This document shows positions 37,301 to 50,000 of a stretch of 64,000 bases of DNA, piece after piece (positions within the stretch are counted from its first letter, which is position 1; every line of letters starts with the position of its first letter). Below the pieces are notes generated by a model. The model saw only the letters and a program-made list of their open reading frames with translations. It was not told where the DNA came from and searched no databases. Position numbers and translations under genes: made by a program. This DNA is from Protonemura montana (Eukaryota; Arthropoda; Insecta; Plecoptera; Nemouridae). The stretch is from the NCBI GenBank assembly GCA_947568835.1, contig OX387606.1, forward strand, positions 19,377,940 through 19,441,939. The letters are read 5' to 3'.

Positions 37301-39357
37301 CTGGACTCCTGTCGGATGAACTGAGTTCTATTGAATGCTGGCTGCTGGGTACAGACGATGCACCACGTCGGGGGTATCGCTGTGAATCGCGGGCGCCGCT
37401 AAATTAGCTAGAATAATTCATTGCAAGCTAGGGGATGAACGGCGTGGGTTTTTATGCATTACTTCAAGTAGATGAATGCTGAATTATAATTTATGTTCGG
37501 TAAAACTATTGCTGACTAGCGTTTGTTTTATGGTGCCCGTTAATTGGCAGAATGGCATTTTTTATTTTAGAAAAATAAAATTCGTTTTTTTTTAATGTGT
37601 CATAGAGGTATAACACAGCTGGGTAAACTTATCGAGATGTTGTGTTGTATGTTGTTTTACTGGATCTTTTAAGTTATAATGTTAATCTTTTAAATTTAAA
37701 AAGCTAACAGCCTGCAGATGCATTTTTAATTCAATTGAATTCTTTTCTTGAATAACTTCATTTAACAAGACTCAGTTAGTTTCCGTTGAAACAGTGTTGC
37801 AGCCAAGAAGAAATAAGAAATACTAACTGCGGTCTCAGAGAAAACTCAAGACTCGATTAATTAAAGCCCAAGTAAAGGTTTTTTGTTTTTATAATGGAAA
37901 TCTGATAAACACAATTACAACAAGCATTTTGTTTCTTACAATTTAAAACATAAATACACTTTACCTCTGAGCATACCTAACTTATTGATGAATCTAAAAG
38001 AAACTTTTCCACCTCAAGTCAAAAGATTGTTCTAACATAATAACAGGGTTTAATTAATTAAATATTTAAGGTATTTTGTTAATTAGTTAAGACCAGTGCT
38101 AGTACGCATTCTGCAGCAACGTTCGTAAGCAAAATATGTTTCCTTGGTATCCAATCAAGAGTGCTTAAAATAATAGTGCGGTTAACGCTGTCGAGCCAGA
38201 ATAGGGATCAGGAAACGTTTTCACTTATAATTAGTTCCAGGATTTTGTAATAAGTATTTTGTGAATCCTATACCTATTAAAATGGTGCAGTTACAAGTGA
38301 TCTTGGAGATTGAGAATTTAATAACTGAAAATTCAAAAACACGATACCCCTAAAATGTCCGATCTTTCTGCAACTAAACGCACAAAATTGTGCTCAATTT
38401 TTTTCTAAAAATATGTTTCCCATATCTTTGCCAAACGATAGAAACCATGGAAAAAATGTAAAGTAGGTAGTTTGAAGAGTTGGTAAATAAAAGCAGGCAA
38501 GCCCAAATCTAATCACGATTCGCCGAATTTTGAACGACGCATGCCAGTCTTCCTTATTCGTAAATTCTAAGATTCAATACTTTGCTATCAGAAAATGACA
38601 AGCAGTAATTAAGCGTATTTACCAAGAGAATAAAGATTGTTGTCTAGGTTTGCTTAAAACCAGACGATTCAGTGGAGGGAGACGTGCATTGCAGAGGAAT
38701 GGTGTTACAAGTTTCTTGGCACGAAGGGTTCTCTCTTACTGAGCATATAATAAAAGTAATTCCAACTCTAGTAATTGAAACAGTGAAAACTTTGTAATAA
38801 TGTCTTTATTCCTATTGCTGCTTGTCTTATAAATGGAACGCTTCTCCTATACCATACCAGACACTCGAATATAGCTATATACACCCCACTTAAGGGGGAT
38901 TTTAATTTAGAAAATTTAATTGACTTTCATTCATTTTGTTATAGTAGTTTGGGATCTACATCTCTCCTTTTCTTTCATATTCTCAATATAGCAAATTCAT
39001 TCGTGCTCTTGCTTGCTCTCTGTCACTCTTTTGAATTCGCTCTTTGCCATGTTATTTAATTAATAATTACATTTCGTCATGTTTCCAAACTGCAAGATCT
39101 TGCGAAGCAAAACGAGATCGATTTGCAGCTATTATGGTGGCAACTTTGCCGAGGCGCGCTGCCATTTCGCGTCTTGAGCCGCAGAAATGAATCATTTAAA
39201 TAATTCTTTGCAACAGTGTCTACTAATTTATTGTATTCGATTCACGGTCTCGCATAAACACAGGCAGATAAATGAGGATCGGATCGTGATGAGTCAAAGT
39301 CAAATCTCTGTTTGGTCTTTGTTTGAGAAAGTTGGGACTATCAGAGATGCTGTCCCT
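34334..39357. other. AT-rich non-coding DNA
   Basis: No recognisable gene. A GC-rich stretch at 35400-35640 has long open frames on both strands at once and includes the perfect palindrome GACGCCGGCGTC at 35544-35555. An open frame at 37222-37407 shows no domain. From 37420 to 39180 the DNA is plain and AT-rich. Confidence 0.55.
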
Positions 39358-39385
39358 GCTACTGACCATGCTACTGACCATGCTA
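39358..39385 (+). repeat. 12-bp tandem duplication
   Basis: GCTACTGACCAT occurs twice, followed by a partial GCTAATGA copy. Confidence 0.9.
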
Positions 39386-39599
39386 ATGAAGATATAAAAT
39401 GGGTACACAAATTGAGGTTCACTCCCTGCACACATTTTTTTGATCAAGTTTTGTCTCCCTTACCGCATACGTGACACACATTCTTCGATTCCGCTTAAAA
39501 CAAATACTTCTCAACAGTTTTGGTTATACGACCTATTTAAGTTCGCTGCCAAATGGAAGCAATTTGTGATATTTTTGTTATACACACGTCAATCACTTC

Positions 39600-39660
39600 T
39601 CAGTAGGAGTTTAGGATCGCGAGCCTTGAGACCCGAAGGGTAGGGTTGATTCTGACCATT
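39600..39660 (+). repeat. Possible tRNA-derived SINE head
   Basis: TCAGTAGGAGTTTAGGA resembles a decayed A box, and GGGTTGATTCTGACC about 40 bases later resembles a B box with one key base changed. Between them lies GCCTTGAGACCCGAAGGG, in the place of an anticodon arm. The order and spacing fit a tRNA-derived SINE, but no stems close properly. Confidence 0.3.
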
Positions 39661-41949
39661 GAGGGCGGTAGGCGAGCCCAGTCGTCTTCTGACGTTTACT
39701 AATCATCCCTTAACTACACACATGGGGGTCTTATCTCTCCGTAAAAGCAATATGGGCAGAACTGTAGACAAAGAAAAGGAAATGGAACTTGAGTTCAGAA
39801 AAAAAAACAGCAGTTTCGTGGGAACTTTTAGACAAGGGTATATTCCTAAGTCAACTTTTCCTCTAATTGTTCGCTAAAAGTAAATATCTTTCACTGCTAT
39901 AAATATGCCACTCTTTTAACAACACGCGAGAAACATAAATCAAGACTAATTTGGAAACGTTTTCAGATTGTCTAGTGTCATCTTACTAAATTTATTCATA
40001 AAATCTTTGCCTAGCGCGTATCTAGCGATGATTTGTTCGAGTTGTAACGTTATTGTGACTGCCATTCTCTTCGCTAACGCTCAGGTGCAACGTGAAGCGA
40101 GTGCCTAAGAGCTTTCCATTTCGGAAAGCCTCGATGTGCATTTGCAATCACATAAGTAGCAATGCGTCTCGAACGATATTTCACATGCGTTGTCACACTG
40201 TCTACCACGCAACTTCTCTTTCCACTGTAACATCCCTCAACTACAATACTGCTTGAAGCGGTTAAGTACTACAATGGAAATACACATACTTTATAAAGGT
40301 ATGAAGAGTGTATTTTTCGAAATTACTCTTCATCCATTTCAGCTGTCTTGTGTGTGTTGCAACAATGAAATACGCGCACTTTTTCTATTAGGCTAGTTTG
40401 AAATGATAGAAGTGTGTTTGTAGCTGAGCTGCTTTCAAAAGAAACTACAAAAGCTTTTTAAAATTTGAATACGTCAGAGATCTTGGCAATCAGTGCTAGT
40501 GCCAAAACCACAAAGCCATCGAGCAAACGTCAAACGCGCGTCTTGTTTCTGAACGAAAATTGTGATATTTTTACTTTCGTATAATCGCACTAAAATGTGA
40601 ATAATATTTGAAAGAATAAGTATTTGCTGTAAGAAAGCATAGCAGATGGCACTTAGCTTTTAGGCCGGGCGAAAGAGAGTGCGACAGGATCTCGACAAGG
40701 AGAAAGTATTAATGCACTATATAAGAGAAAGAAGAAGAGGAAAAGTAGAGTGAAAGAGAGACAGAGACGGTGAGATGTATTCATGATTCAGACAGACAGA
40801 GATGGACGGTGTTCTGAAAGCCACTCAAATGCTTTTAGAGTGAATGAGTTTTATCCTTACTGCTGGCAAGAGTAGTGTAGTAGGTATAGTCAATACAGCA
40901 ATGGGATAGCTATAATGCTGTTCAACTACGTAGTGGGCATTGTGTACTAAAAAAGTGGCAAAAACAAGTTACACAAGGTAGGAAACAGGACCGTTTAAGG
41001 GTTTCTTGAAGAGGTACGTGTCCGAATCTAATGCAATTTTAGTAAGATAATTAATAAGTACTTGTTTCTAGCTGTGTAAACTATGGCACTTTGTGATGTT
41101 ATTAAAAAAAGTAATACTTTCCCCCCAAAGAAGAGTTTTTTAAGCTATCATTTGGCGCACGAGTTACATTGATGTTTGTTTTTTTTTCTTCACATCTACA
41201 ATAATATATCCGGTTCGGTCATATATATCTATCAAGAGCGGACATGCTCTTTCAGTAGATTGCTTGGCCCAACTTAATATTTCATGGATCACAGTTAAAG
41301 CCAGCTTGCACTCGCTTCACTTGGATGCTACTTTCGCTTCGTGTAATAAAGCTAAAACAACATCATTCATAGTGCTTTCCTGCTGCAGACCAAGGATGTG
41401 CAAAATTACAACCGCGATTTTCATAGAACAGTTTCATTGCACTTTGCACTCATTGCACTCTGCATAGCTTGGCCGGAAGCCTAAATTGGGTTTTTAACGA
41501 AAGATCGAACTTCCGGGATCCAGGATTTAAGATGCAAGAGTCACGACCAGTTCTTTTTGAGAGAGAGGTTGAAGGGATGAGAGTTAGTATAGCAACTTCA
41601 TTAGCCTTGCTTATCAACCTCTCGACAATGTAGATCTGAGGAGGAATTCTGTTGTTTGCGTTGTACCGTCCTTCTGAAGGAACGTGAAGCCGGTGGTCCC
41701 CATGGTGCTAAGAGCCGTCAACGGGTTTCCTCTCCTCCCTTCTAGGCTAGGTAAGGTTCACCCTCTCATTAAAAGGCGCCATTAGACCACTTCCATACAG
41801 TACGTTGTCAAATCAGTGCGAACCATACTTATGCTTGTGAACGAGTTAGGTGCACAGATCTTTTATTTCATGCTTTTAGATTGTCGAGAACAATTAAGCG
41901 TTATTAAAACGTATTTCTAGGTATTTTTAAAATTTTATCTAACTATGAA
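39661..41949. other. AT-rich non-coding DNA
   Basis: No recognisable gene. A purine-rich GA patch spans 40671-40806; inside it TATATAAG at 40718-40725 could act as a TATA box with GAGAG words around it. Confidence 0.5.
40671..40806 (+). promoter_or_regulatory. GA-rich patch with a TATA-like box
   Basis: Repeated GAAAGAGAG and GAGACAGAG words flank TATATAAG. In insects GAGA-factor sites often sit beside TATA promoters. No open frame of note follows. Confidence 0.2.
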
Positions 41950-41981
41950 CCAATCGCCAGATTGGCGCTGCGTATATAAAG
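41950..41981 (+). promoter_or_regulatory. Candidate core promoter: CCAAT pair and TATA box
   Basis: CCAATC (41950-41955) and GATTGG (41960-41965) form a palindromic pair of CCAAT boxes. Eight bases later TATATAAAG (41973-41981) matches the TATA consensus. A start would be expected near 42000-42010. No recognisable exon follows. Confidence 0.25.
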
Positions 41982-43327
41982 CGTCTTAAAAAGTAAAAAC
42001 TGAGGTAACGTTGCAGTGCACTATTCTACTTCCTTTTGAAATATTCAACCTTAAACGCGTAAAAAATACGCACACATTCGACTGTTTCACCCCGGTCTTG
42101 TTTGATGGGCGAAACAAATATTTAGCGAGTTCCCCCAGCTCTGGACCACTTTGATTCATATTTGATGCGTAATGTTGGTGACCCGAAGCCGTGTAATTGC
42201 GTGTGTCGGCGTAATGATCTCGCAGGGACACGAACACAGACCCCCTTGAAGCCAATTCAAAGTTACGACACCATCAATTGAAGTTTCCAGCAGCCAATCT
42301 GTCCCTTGAACACTGTTAAAACTCTACGCCAACTTGTAATTCTATGTTTTACCATACGTAAGTGTTGGAAAACGTCGCCGTCGGCAGCGTCGAAATGGTT
42401 TCCTAGTGGATTTTGTTTACCTCAGCTGGGGAAAAGTGTTACTGGAGATGGCAGACGGTTTTCCTGTCTCTTTTTGAGAGTTTTCGGGGACAAAACCACT
42501 GGTTACCTGCGCCAATCGAATGACGTGTGATCCATGTGTCATGATTTTTGAATAGGAGTTATGCTTGCTCTGCTAATTCAGTAGATCCAATTCTATCCCA
42601 GAGCATCGGTGCGGAAAAGTCAATTTTACTGGCTCTGACATAATCATGGGAAAATTTAATAAATTACACAGATAATCGTGGATAAACATAATTCTACTTA
42701 CATTGTTTCGCTCAACAAAAGGCGAAACAAAAAGTAGTCTTCCATATAATGTTCTTGTACGCAGCGGAAGCTCCTTTTAAGGGTTAGTTTCATGTTCACG
42801 ACAAAGCCATTATCTTGGTCTTGAGGAAAGCGGCAGCAGTATTTCGCCCCGTTCTTGATATGTTTTGACAGATCCATTAGCAGGGTTGCATTTAACCCCC
42901 GACTAATAGATTTATAATAAACCTCGCCATCAGTGATAGTGGATAGCAGCGTCTATCCCATCGTAGCACGGATCGACGCGGAGTAGTTCGGTAGCTCGGC
43001 TCTATGCTTGGTAGCTGCCGCCGCTAAGTGGCCGTTCGGATTCAAAACTCGCCAAAGACATTAAAAGCCACTTCAGCGGCGCACTACAATTATGTTGTAC
43101 TATGTCCCGACCAAGGGGTGCAACAAAATGCGAAACTTGAGATTACTGAAACTAGAAAGATATTTGCTAAACATTGTCAGCGGAATCGATTGTGTCTATT
43201 TTTGATTTCGTAGGTGCACAAGCGTTTTTTGGAAAGGTTTGTCTGTGCCTCCGACATACGATACGATCCAAACGGGTTTAAATCGAAGCACTCATCATTA
43301 AACAGTAAATCACAAGTTTTCTTCCAG
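41982..43327. other. Non-coding DNA
   Basis: No recognisable gene. If the core promoter at 41950 is real, this would hold its 5' leader and possibly an intron ending at the acceptor at 43327. Confidence 0.4.
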
Positions 43328-43650
43328 TATACAGGCGCAAAATAATGTATCCGCGCACCAACTCCCGTCTAGCGAATGAACGTAGGACTTCTTCACCACC
43401 CGTGGTCCTCACACGTGAAGGCTTCGCGGCCCTCGACGACTTAGCAAATCTGCTGAACAATGCAGCACACATAGCGCATGGCACACACTACAATCCATTA
43501 ATGGACTTTAATGGAGGCCCACTGATACAACCAATTCTGGCTCTCCTCTCAATTACAGCGGATTACATCCATTTCCACCCGCGTCTCCCTTCCCTCGAGG
43601 CGAGTGTTCGTCTCGCCATGCCTTCGGTACAACCCGTGGTACAACCATGA
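43328..43650 (+). CDS. Candidate 3'-terminal exon, product unknown
   Basis: Unrecognised. A strong acceptor (GTTTTCTTCCAG, ending at 43327) is followed by 107 codons open to a TGA at 43650, with an internal ATG at 43345. Codon use is rich in C-ending codons (GGC TTC GCG GCC CTC GAC GAC), unlike the flanks. The peptide has an Arg-rich start (RTNSRLANERRTSSPP), an amphipathic-looking stretch REGFAALDDLANLLNNAAHI, a hydrophobic stretch PLIQPILALLSI and a tail ending SVQPVVQP. I know no family with this pattern. The minus strand is open for parts of the same region, so chance remains possible. Confidence 0.25.
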
Positions 43651-45828
43651 TGGTATGGCGGTACAATCCACTGCTTGCAACGGTGTTCCACACGGTGATG
43701 GTCCAATACACGCTCCCCGCCAACTTCTCTTGCCCGCATCGACACCAGAGTGCTCGCTTTTATGACATTATAATCTACATACATGATCTGCTTTAATTCC
43801 ATTGTCTCCATTATTTTGGCATAATGCAATCATGCAGAATAAACGTAATATCCCAGTGTTAATATACTACGTCGTTAGGGCTTGGATGAGTGGTTGTGGA
43901 GTGCTCAATTTGTAGGTACTATTACAAATAAGTTTTGCAGTCGATGGGATTGAAGAAGGTTTCCTTCTATTTGCCAGAGAAGACGATAGGGAGTGGTGAA
44001 GCTGGAGATATAAAGCCGTTTTGAGGAGAGCCCTGTGGGCTTCAGGAAAAGTTCAGGGAGATTTGGTGTCCAATTTATTCCTAAATATGCACCCATAGAT
44101 ATTATACAAGGACTAAACGATTTCTTGAGAAGAAATAAAGGGCACACGACTTGAAAATGTCCTAGTCTTATGTCCAACATATTTCAAGATTTTATTGCTC
44201 CCTGCTTAATAAGTTTAAGAGGCTTAACGATTCCTCAAAAGGGTTAATAATTAAAGAATTTAATCAATTCACTTGGTATGAGGCATGATTAAGATTTGAA
44301 ATATTTAATACAACCGCGCGACATTCCTTTTCTGAAATATTAGAGAATTTAATTAATCTTAGGAATATACGCCATTGAAAGAAAAGAGAGGCAGTCAGCG
44401 CGCAATACCGACAGAGAGGACGACTGAAATTCGTGCAAGCCTTCTAATTTGGTTCACCTACAAGTCAAAATTAAATTTCTCTACCCACAGGAAAAAACGG
44501 AAATAAGAAAAAAAAAACGGCTCCAGCCAACTTTAATTTCGTTAACTTAGTTGCTAACTTCTAGGCAAACAGCACCACCATGTTAATATAACAACTTTGA
44601 ATTAGGCTGGGAAAATATTTATACTGCAGCTAAATAGCCAGGCAGGCAGCGGCAACTAACGTGAAACATTCAAAATAATATGATATCTACGGGCGTTTGA
44701 AATACCGTGGCCAACTTTACCAGATATAACGTAAAAATTAAATGGCTTCATTAACGCTGCATTACCAAAGTCAACATTTATTTAGGAAAATAAATTCCAT
44801 GTCAATTCTAAATGCATTTAATCAGTAAACTATCACTAAACCAGTGCTGAGTGATGTTTCGCTAATTGCTTCGAGCAGCAAGGGCTTTAGGCATGCTGCA
44901 AAGCAAAAAATGTTCCCTCTCAAGATGGGCACATGCTTTAGATACAGAAAAAACATTTTAGTTTTTTTACAGGCCTTATCAACAGCAACACCCTCTGCAC
45001 TCGATCTTCCTTGATCCAGCTCAATGATCGAGAAATTAACTATTCAACAAAACAATTCCGATGTTACTTCGTTCGTTGGCAAAACTTCTTTATCTAAGTA
45101 GAATTCGTTTTCAGTTGGCCAGCCCGACTTAACCAACGTTGGATTCCATCAAATATGTATAGGAAGAAATTGCCAATTTCACCGTATTACTGCAGTGTAC
45201 CATTACAATTAACGTCGCTATAATTATTTATACATATAATGGTATATATGTGTAGGCAAGATCTGTATTTAGTATCTCTGCCTACTCTTTGAATTGAGTC
45301 GAGAGAAAAAAAAACCGTACAAAAAATCCAGTAACAATTTTCAGTGGCAGAATAATATTTTTCAATTTTAATTTCAGGATTACACCAAACAAAAAGAAAA
45401 TAAACAGTGTTCCTCAGTGCATATCACTTGAAACATATAAAATGCAATCAATTTAAACGCACACCATATTATCGTCATCAATAGCACCCTTTTGCAATGA
45501 GCGCCCACCCAACCCCCATATTTCTTTACTACATTCTACCCTTGCATTATATTTTCCAGTATACACACTATAAACAGCAGCATGCATTGCCAGATAAGGG
45601 TAGATTCATGGAAAATGTCAACGTTACATCATCCAGGGATGATGTTGATAATATAGCAAAGCTGTCACACCCTGGCTTCCCATTCCCCACCCCTATTGTC
45701 TGTAGCAGACGTTTAATCAACTAATTTCCGAATTACCAACATGAACAGATGCCATGAACAGTTCTATATCAGCTAATTAATTTCCACAATGTTTGCAAAA
45801 CTGTTTGTGTGAACAACACAATAGCCAG

Positions 45829-45878
45829 GCCATGGCTGGTGCTGTCAATTGAATTTGCTGCGACAAGCCAGCCATGGC
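45829..45878. other. 11-bp-stem hairpin
   Basis: GCCATGGCTGG (45829-45839) and CCAGCCATGGC (45868-45878) are perfect inverted repeats with a 28-nt loop. Each arm contains a palindromic GCCATGGC. The stem is too short for a usual microRNA precursor. Confidence 0.7.
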
Positions 45879-46980
45879 TTCAACTCCCCATCAACGATCG
45901 GAAAGCTGGTCTACGTCGAGTTATGGGTTTGGTTAGTTTGAATTTCACTCGTTTCTAGCGAAACCGATCGGATTTGTAGCGAGAACCGATGCGACAATCA
46001 AAATTGAAAATACCGGTAATTATTAGTCTCGCTTTGTGCGTGGGTGAAAAAGAAAGATACTGAAAATAATGCACAGCTTTATAGCTGAAATTTAATGCTA
46101 CGACCACAAGCAAACAAAAGCTTCTCTTGTGAAGAAATTCAAATGATACCGATGAAGTTTTCAAAGAGAATTTTGAAATTAGATATTTTGAGTGAACTGT
46201 TTTACGTGTCGGGAACAATTCCAGCACTATGCATAAAAAGGGCCTGGCGAAGGGAAATCCGGTGCCTTCCCCATTTTGCGCTAACCAGTTTTGTATCGCA
46301 ACACAACACGTGGCTTAATCCACGTGGATTATTTTTAAATCTCGCCAATAAATCTATGGAAAAGCTCGTTAAATTTAACATGGATTTAAATTTAAACAAG
46401 TTAAGTTCGCTAAACCCTGCAGTTTAATTATCTGAGCCAGGGTGGCTGAAGGTGTGCGCCAGTTTACTGTCTATCCAACGCACATAACCAACATTTTCTC
46501 CACAGCGTGCTTTTACCCGAGATTTCAGATGCCAGCCTATCAGAAGGCATGGAGATGAAGAGAAGGACGGATTACGGTTTTCGCTACACTTTTCGAGAAG
46601 AGATAGTTTCACGTACCTGTTTCGATTATTAGGTGAACCGGCGGCCTCGAATCTGCCACCCCTGTGAAAAGAAGACAATCCAATGATTTTACATAAAAAC
46701 AGTGCCTTTGAACGTTTAAGAACACGCGAAAAGAAAAGAGCAGCACACCCAACAACACCCCTCCGAAATAACACCTGTTCAAACTCGCTCTCCAACTCCC
46801 GCACGTCTTTAATACCAATACAGTTTCCTCATCTATATAATTTTCCAGCAGCCCACATGGCTATCTTGTCCAGTGCCAGATCGCGGATCGTTCGTTTCAT
46901 TACTCATTTATCACTGGCTTCATTATAACCACAGCGCTACTCATTTTTCATGCCGCCCCGCGCGCGTTCTGCCGCCATCG

Positions 46981-47010
46981 GCCGCCCCCGGCCGCCCCCA
47001 GCCGCCCCCG
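46981..47010 (+). repeat. 10-bp tandem repeat GCCGCCCCCG x3
   Basis: Three units with one change, in a GC-rich patch spanning about 46950-47060. Confidence 0.9.
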
Positions 47011-50000
47011 CCTCTGGTTTCTTCCCCTGCGGTTTGGCATGCACCACCCGGCCGATGCAATCAGCCCATGATTGACTGCAGAGCTAATTGGATTGATTGA
47101 TCCGCGAGTATTGTACTACGCTAATCAACAGACACGCTAGAATGAGCACTAACAACCAGCTCACGGGCAGCCGTTCCTCGCTGGCTGCCACTGCGATGGT
47201 AACTAACAGAATTACGCAATCAGGGCTTTTTCATGGGTAAATAATAAATTGCGCGACAGGAAATGTGTATATATACAGAAATGTAGAGATTCATCTTGAT
47301 TTGCAATACATTCGTTGATGCCAAACTGTGTGCGCACGCGCTTTTCTTTGTGTGCAAAAGTGAACTGTTGGGAGATTTGTGCGTCGCGTGGAGTTTGATG
47401 GAGAGAGGAGATGAATTTGCGCCTCCCGTGGCGTGCCGATGAGGCGTTCTGCATGTCGGTCGAGCAAAAATGGCCGCGCTTGCGTTTGACACTTTAGCAG
47501 CTCGATTAATTCAAATCTGCTAAATATTAAATAACAATTTGCCATTCTAATTTTCCGGTCGCTTAATTCAGCCGGAGCTGTCTGTTCTTAGCATGAACTG
47601 GTGGGAAAGTTCAAAAATGATGAATAGATCATGGATCATGATTATTAATTATTGAAATAGGTCTACCTCAGTGGCTGCCAGTCAAAGTTTCGACGGCAAC
47701 TTATAATTAAAGCAAACTTTGGAATCAAGCACCGAAAGTTTGAGCTCGCGACTAATAATAATATTATACGAATTATCCAGATATTATGGGCTAGACAATT
47801 TTGGAATAGTAAGGTCTCCAGCGAGTTATAAAACTTTAAAGCCCGTTTGAATCGTATAATCTTGTACAAAGTTGGACACGAAATTAGTCCGAACTTCACA
47901 AAGACCTATCTTTACAGAGTAATTGCCGACTATGGGATCGAGCTGAAAAAGCTCCCCGCTGAATTAGGGGTGGCAGACAAGAGGGTCGGGGTGGTTGGAT
48001 AGATAGCAAGGTGGGAAATTGCCGCCTGGGGTATCATTATTACAACTATTTTCACATTTACTCTGAATGACCAAGATAAACCTTTAGAGCTCCGAAACTT
48101 TGGCGTAAGCGAAAGCACAGAATTAAACATCTCAGAGGGAATATATCGAAAGTTAACCGCGAATAATTTCTATCGCGTCGAGGCAGAGTAAAGGAGTGAT
48201 AACCACAAGACGAGCTGGGTAAACAACTGTGCAAACTTTTGTTTCCTTCTTATCTGCTCTGTGTTTTCGTGGCCTAGGGGATAATACGCGTCCCCGGTCT
48301 CGTTTTATGCCCGAAGAATTGTGTAATGACTGATGAAAGATCACGTGGTTTATGCTTCTTTTACAGCTCGGCAAGATTTAATTTTTTAACGAATCGTTCG
48401 TGGCGGTGGTGGTGGCAATCGGGGTGGAGGAGAATTAGTCGAAAACAGTTTTACGGTCCACGTTGGACAGATCTGATTGGAAGAGAAACTTTTCCCAAAC
48501 TGTCTCCTTGAAGCCGGCAAAAAACGCGAGGCTCCTGTGAAAGAAAAGTTTCAAAATCGTCACGCCAAAATTAGTTATTAAACTAACTCTGCGTCTTCCA
48601 TAGATTCGCCTCAGAAATAAATAAGCCGACTCATACAGCACAAGATTTCTACCACAAGAAAACAAGAAAGTTTAATTGTTCCTTTATACGCTCAAAGAAC
48701 AGCGAATTCACTCCTGTAAAGTCGTACGCTCTATCTTGAAAGCTGTTTAGAGAATAAATCATTTAGTTCAATTTGAATAACTTACACGGTTCCAAGCCAT
48801 TCACATGCAAAAGTGACCACAAGAAATCTCTTATTCTTGTCATAGCGATGAATGGAATTCATTTTCTAATCCTCTTATATTGAAATTACCGACACAGGAG
48901 CTGCTAAACGGGACCTCTGCTCGAAACTATTGTCAAAAAAGTGTTGAAGAAGGACGACCGCGTGGGCTTCGCAGGTTATGGATGGGTTCGCAGGCTGCGG
49001 CTTACAGTGTGCCTGCTTACCGCTAGCTTTATGCATACAGAATATTAATGAAAAGGGGTCCACGACCGTATAAAGTTTGCAGCCCGAGTCCGCGCGCCTT
49101 TTTTTGTGTTACTCGAGATATTGCTATACTCGGAAAAAAGGTTTTTGATACAGTTTTTATCAACAAAAACTTCTGGACATTGTGTTTGAGAAAACGAGAT
49201 AACGGAAAAGTTATTTGTTTTCTGATTGTTGATTTTGTAAAAGAGATGTCTCGAGGAAAATGATATATCGTTTAACGGATTTATTATAGGTTTGCGGGCA
49301 AACAAGATTTATTCGCTCTTTCGTTTGAAATGAAATTACGTTTCTGACGTTGCCCACTCGAGCCGGGGCAAAGAAAATACTCGAAATCGGATAATAATAA
49401 TAATCATAATAATACTTGGCTCGTTGTATTCGTAAAATACATACTGGATAAAGTCGCAGTCGATTTCAGGATTCGATTCTATTTTGAAAAGTAATGCCTG
49501 GAATAATGTTATCTTTCGTTTAATAAAGCTTATTGGACATTGATTTCAGATGGAGTTCACTTTAATACAAATCTGTTTGCCTTGGCGTATAGAGCAAATT
49601 GAAATATAATAATGTTTGGACTCCGTTCCTTTGAAGTGGCTGAAACCTCGGCGGACTCGGGACAATTCCATACGAAAAAAAAAAAAACATTTGAAATAAT
49701 AATATCGTTGGGCGAATACGGAATAAAGTCAATTATCGACGTGGTTAGGCGTGGCACAGCTATTCTGAAACTGATACCTCGTTACGTACGACCGATTGAA
49801 AAAAGATTTCCAATTTCAGTGCAGCGATATTAAACTTCAAAGCGTTCGATTTTGCAAAGCTGTCATTGTAGGCTGCTTCGAACGGGGAAAAGAACGCGGG
49901 CAAACAAGCCAGTCAGCAAGGCCACATGATTGTGCATTGTTTGTGACCATTGATATTGTTTGCAATATTTCATTACACACGATTTTTAGCGTTAAAAAGC

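Noticed and set aside
28273..38600. CAGAAAATGACA at three places (about 28276, 35230, 38589)
   Set aside because: An A-rich 12-mer could recur this often by chance and the flanks are unrelated.
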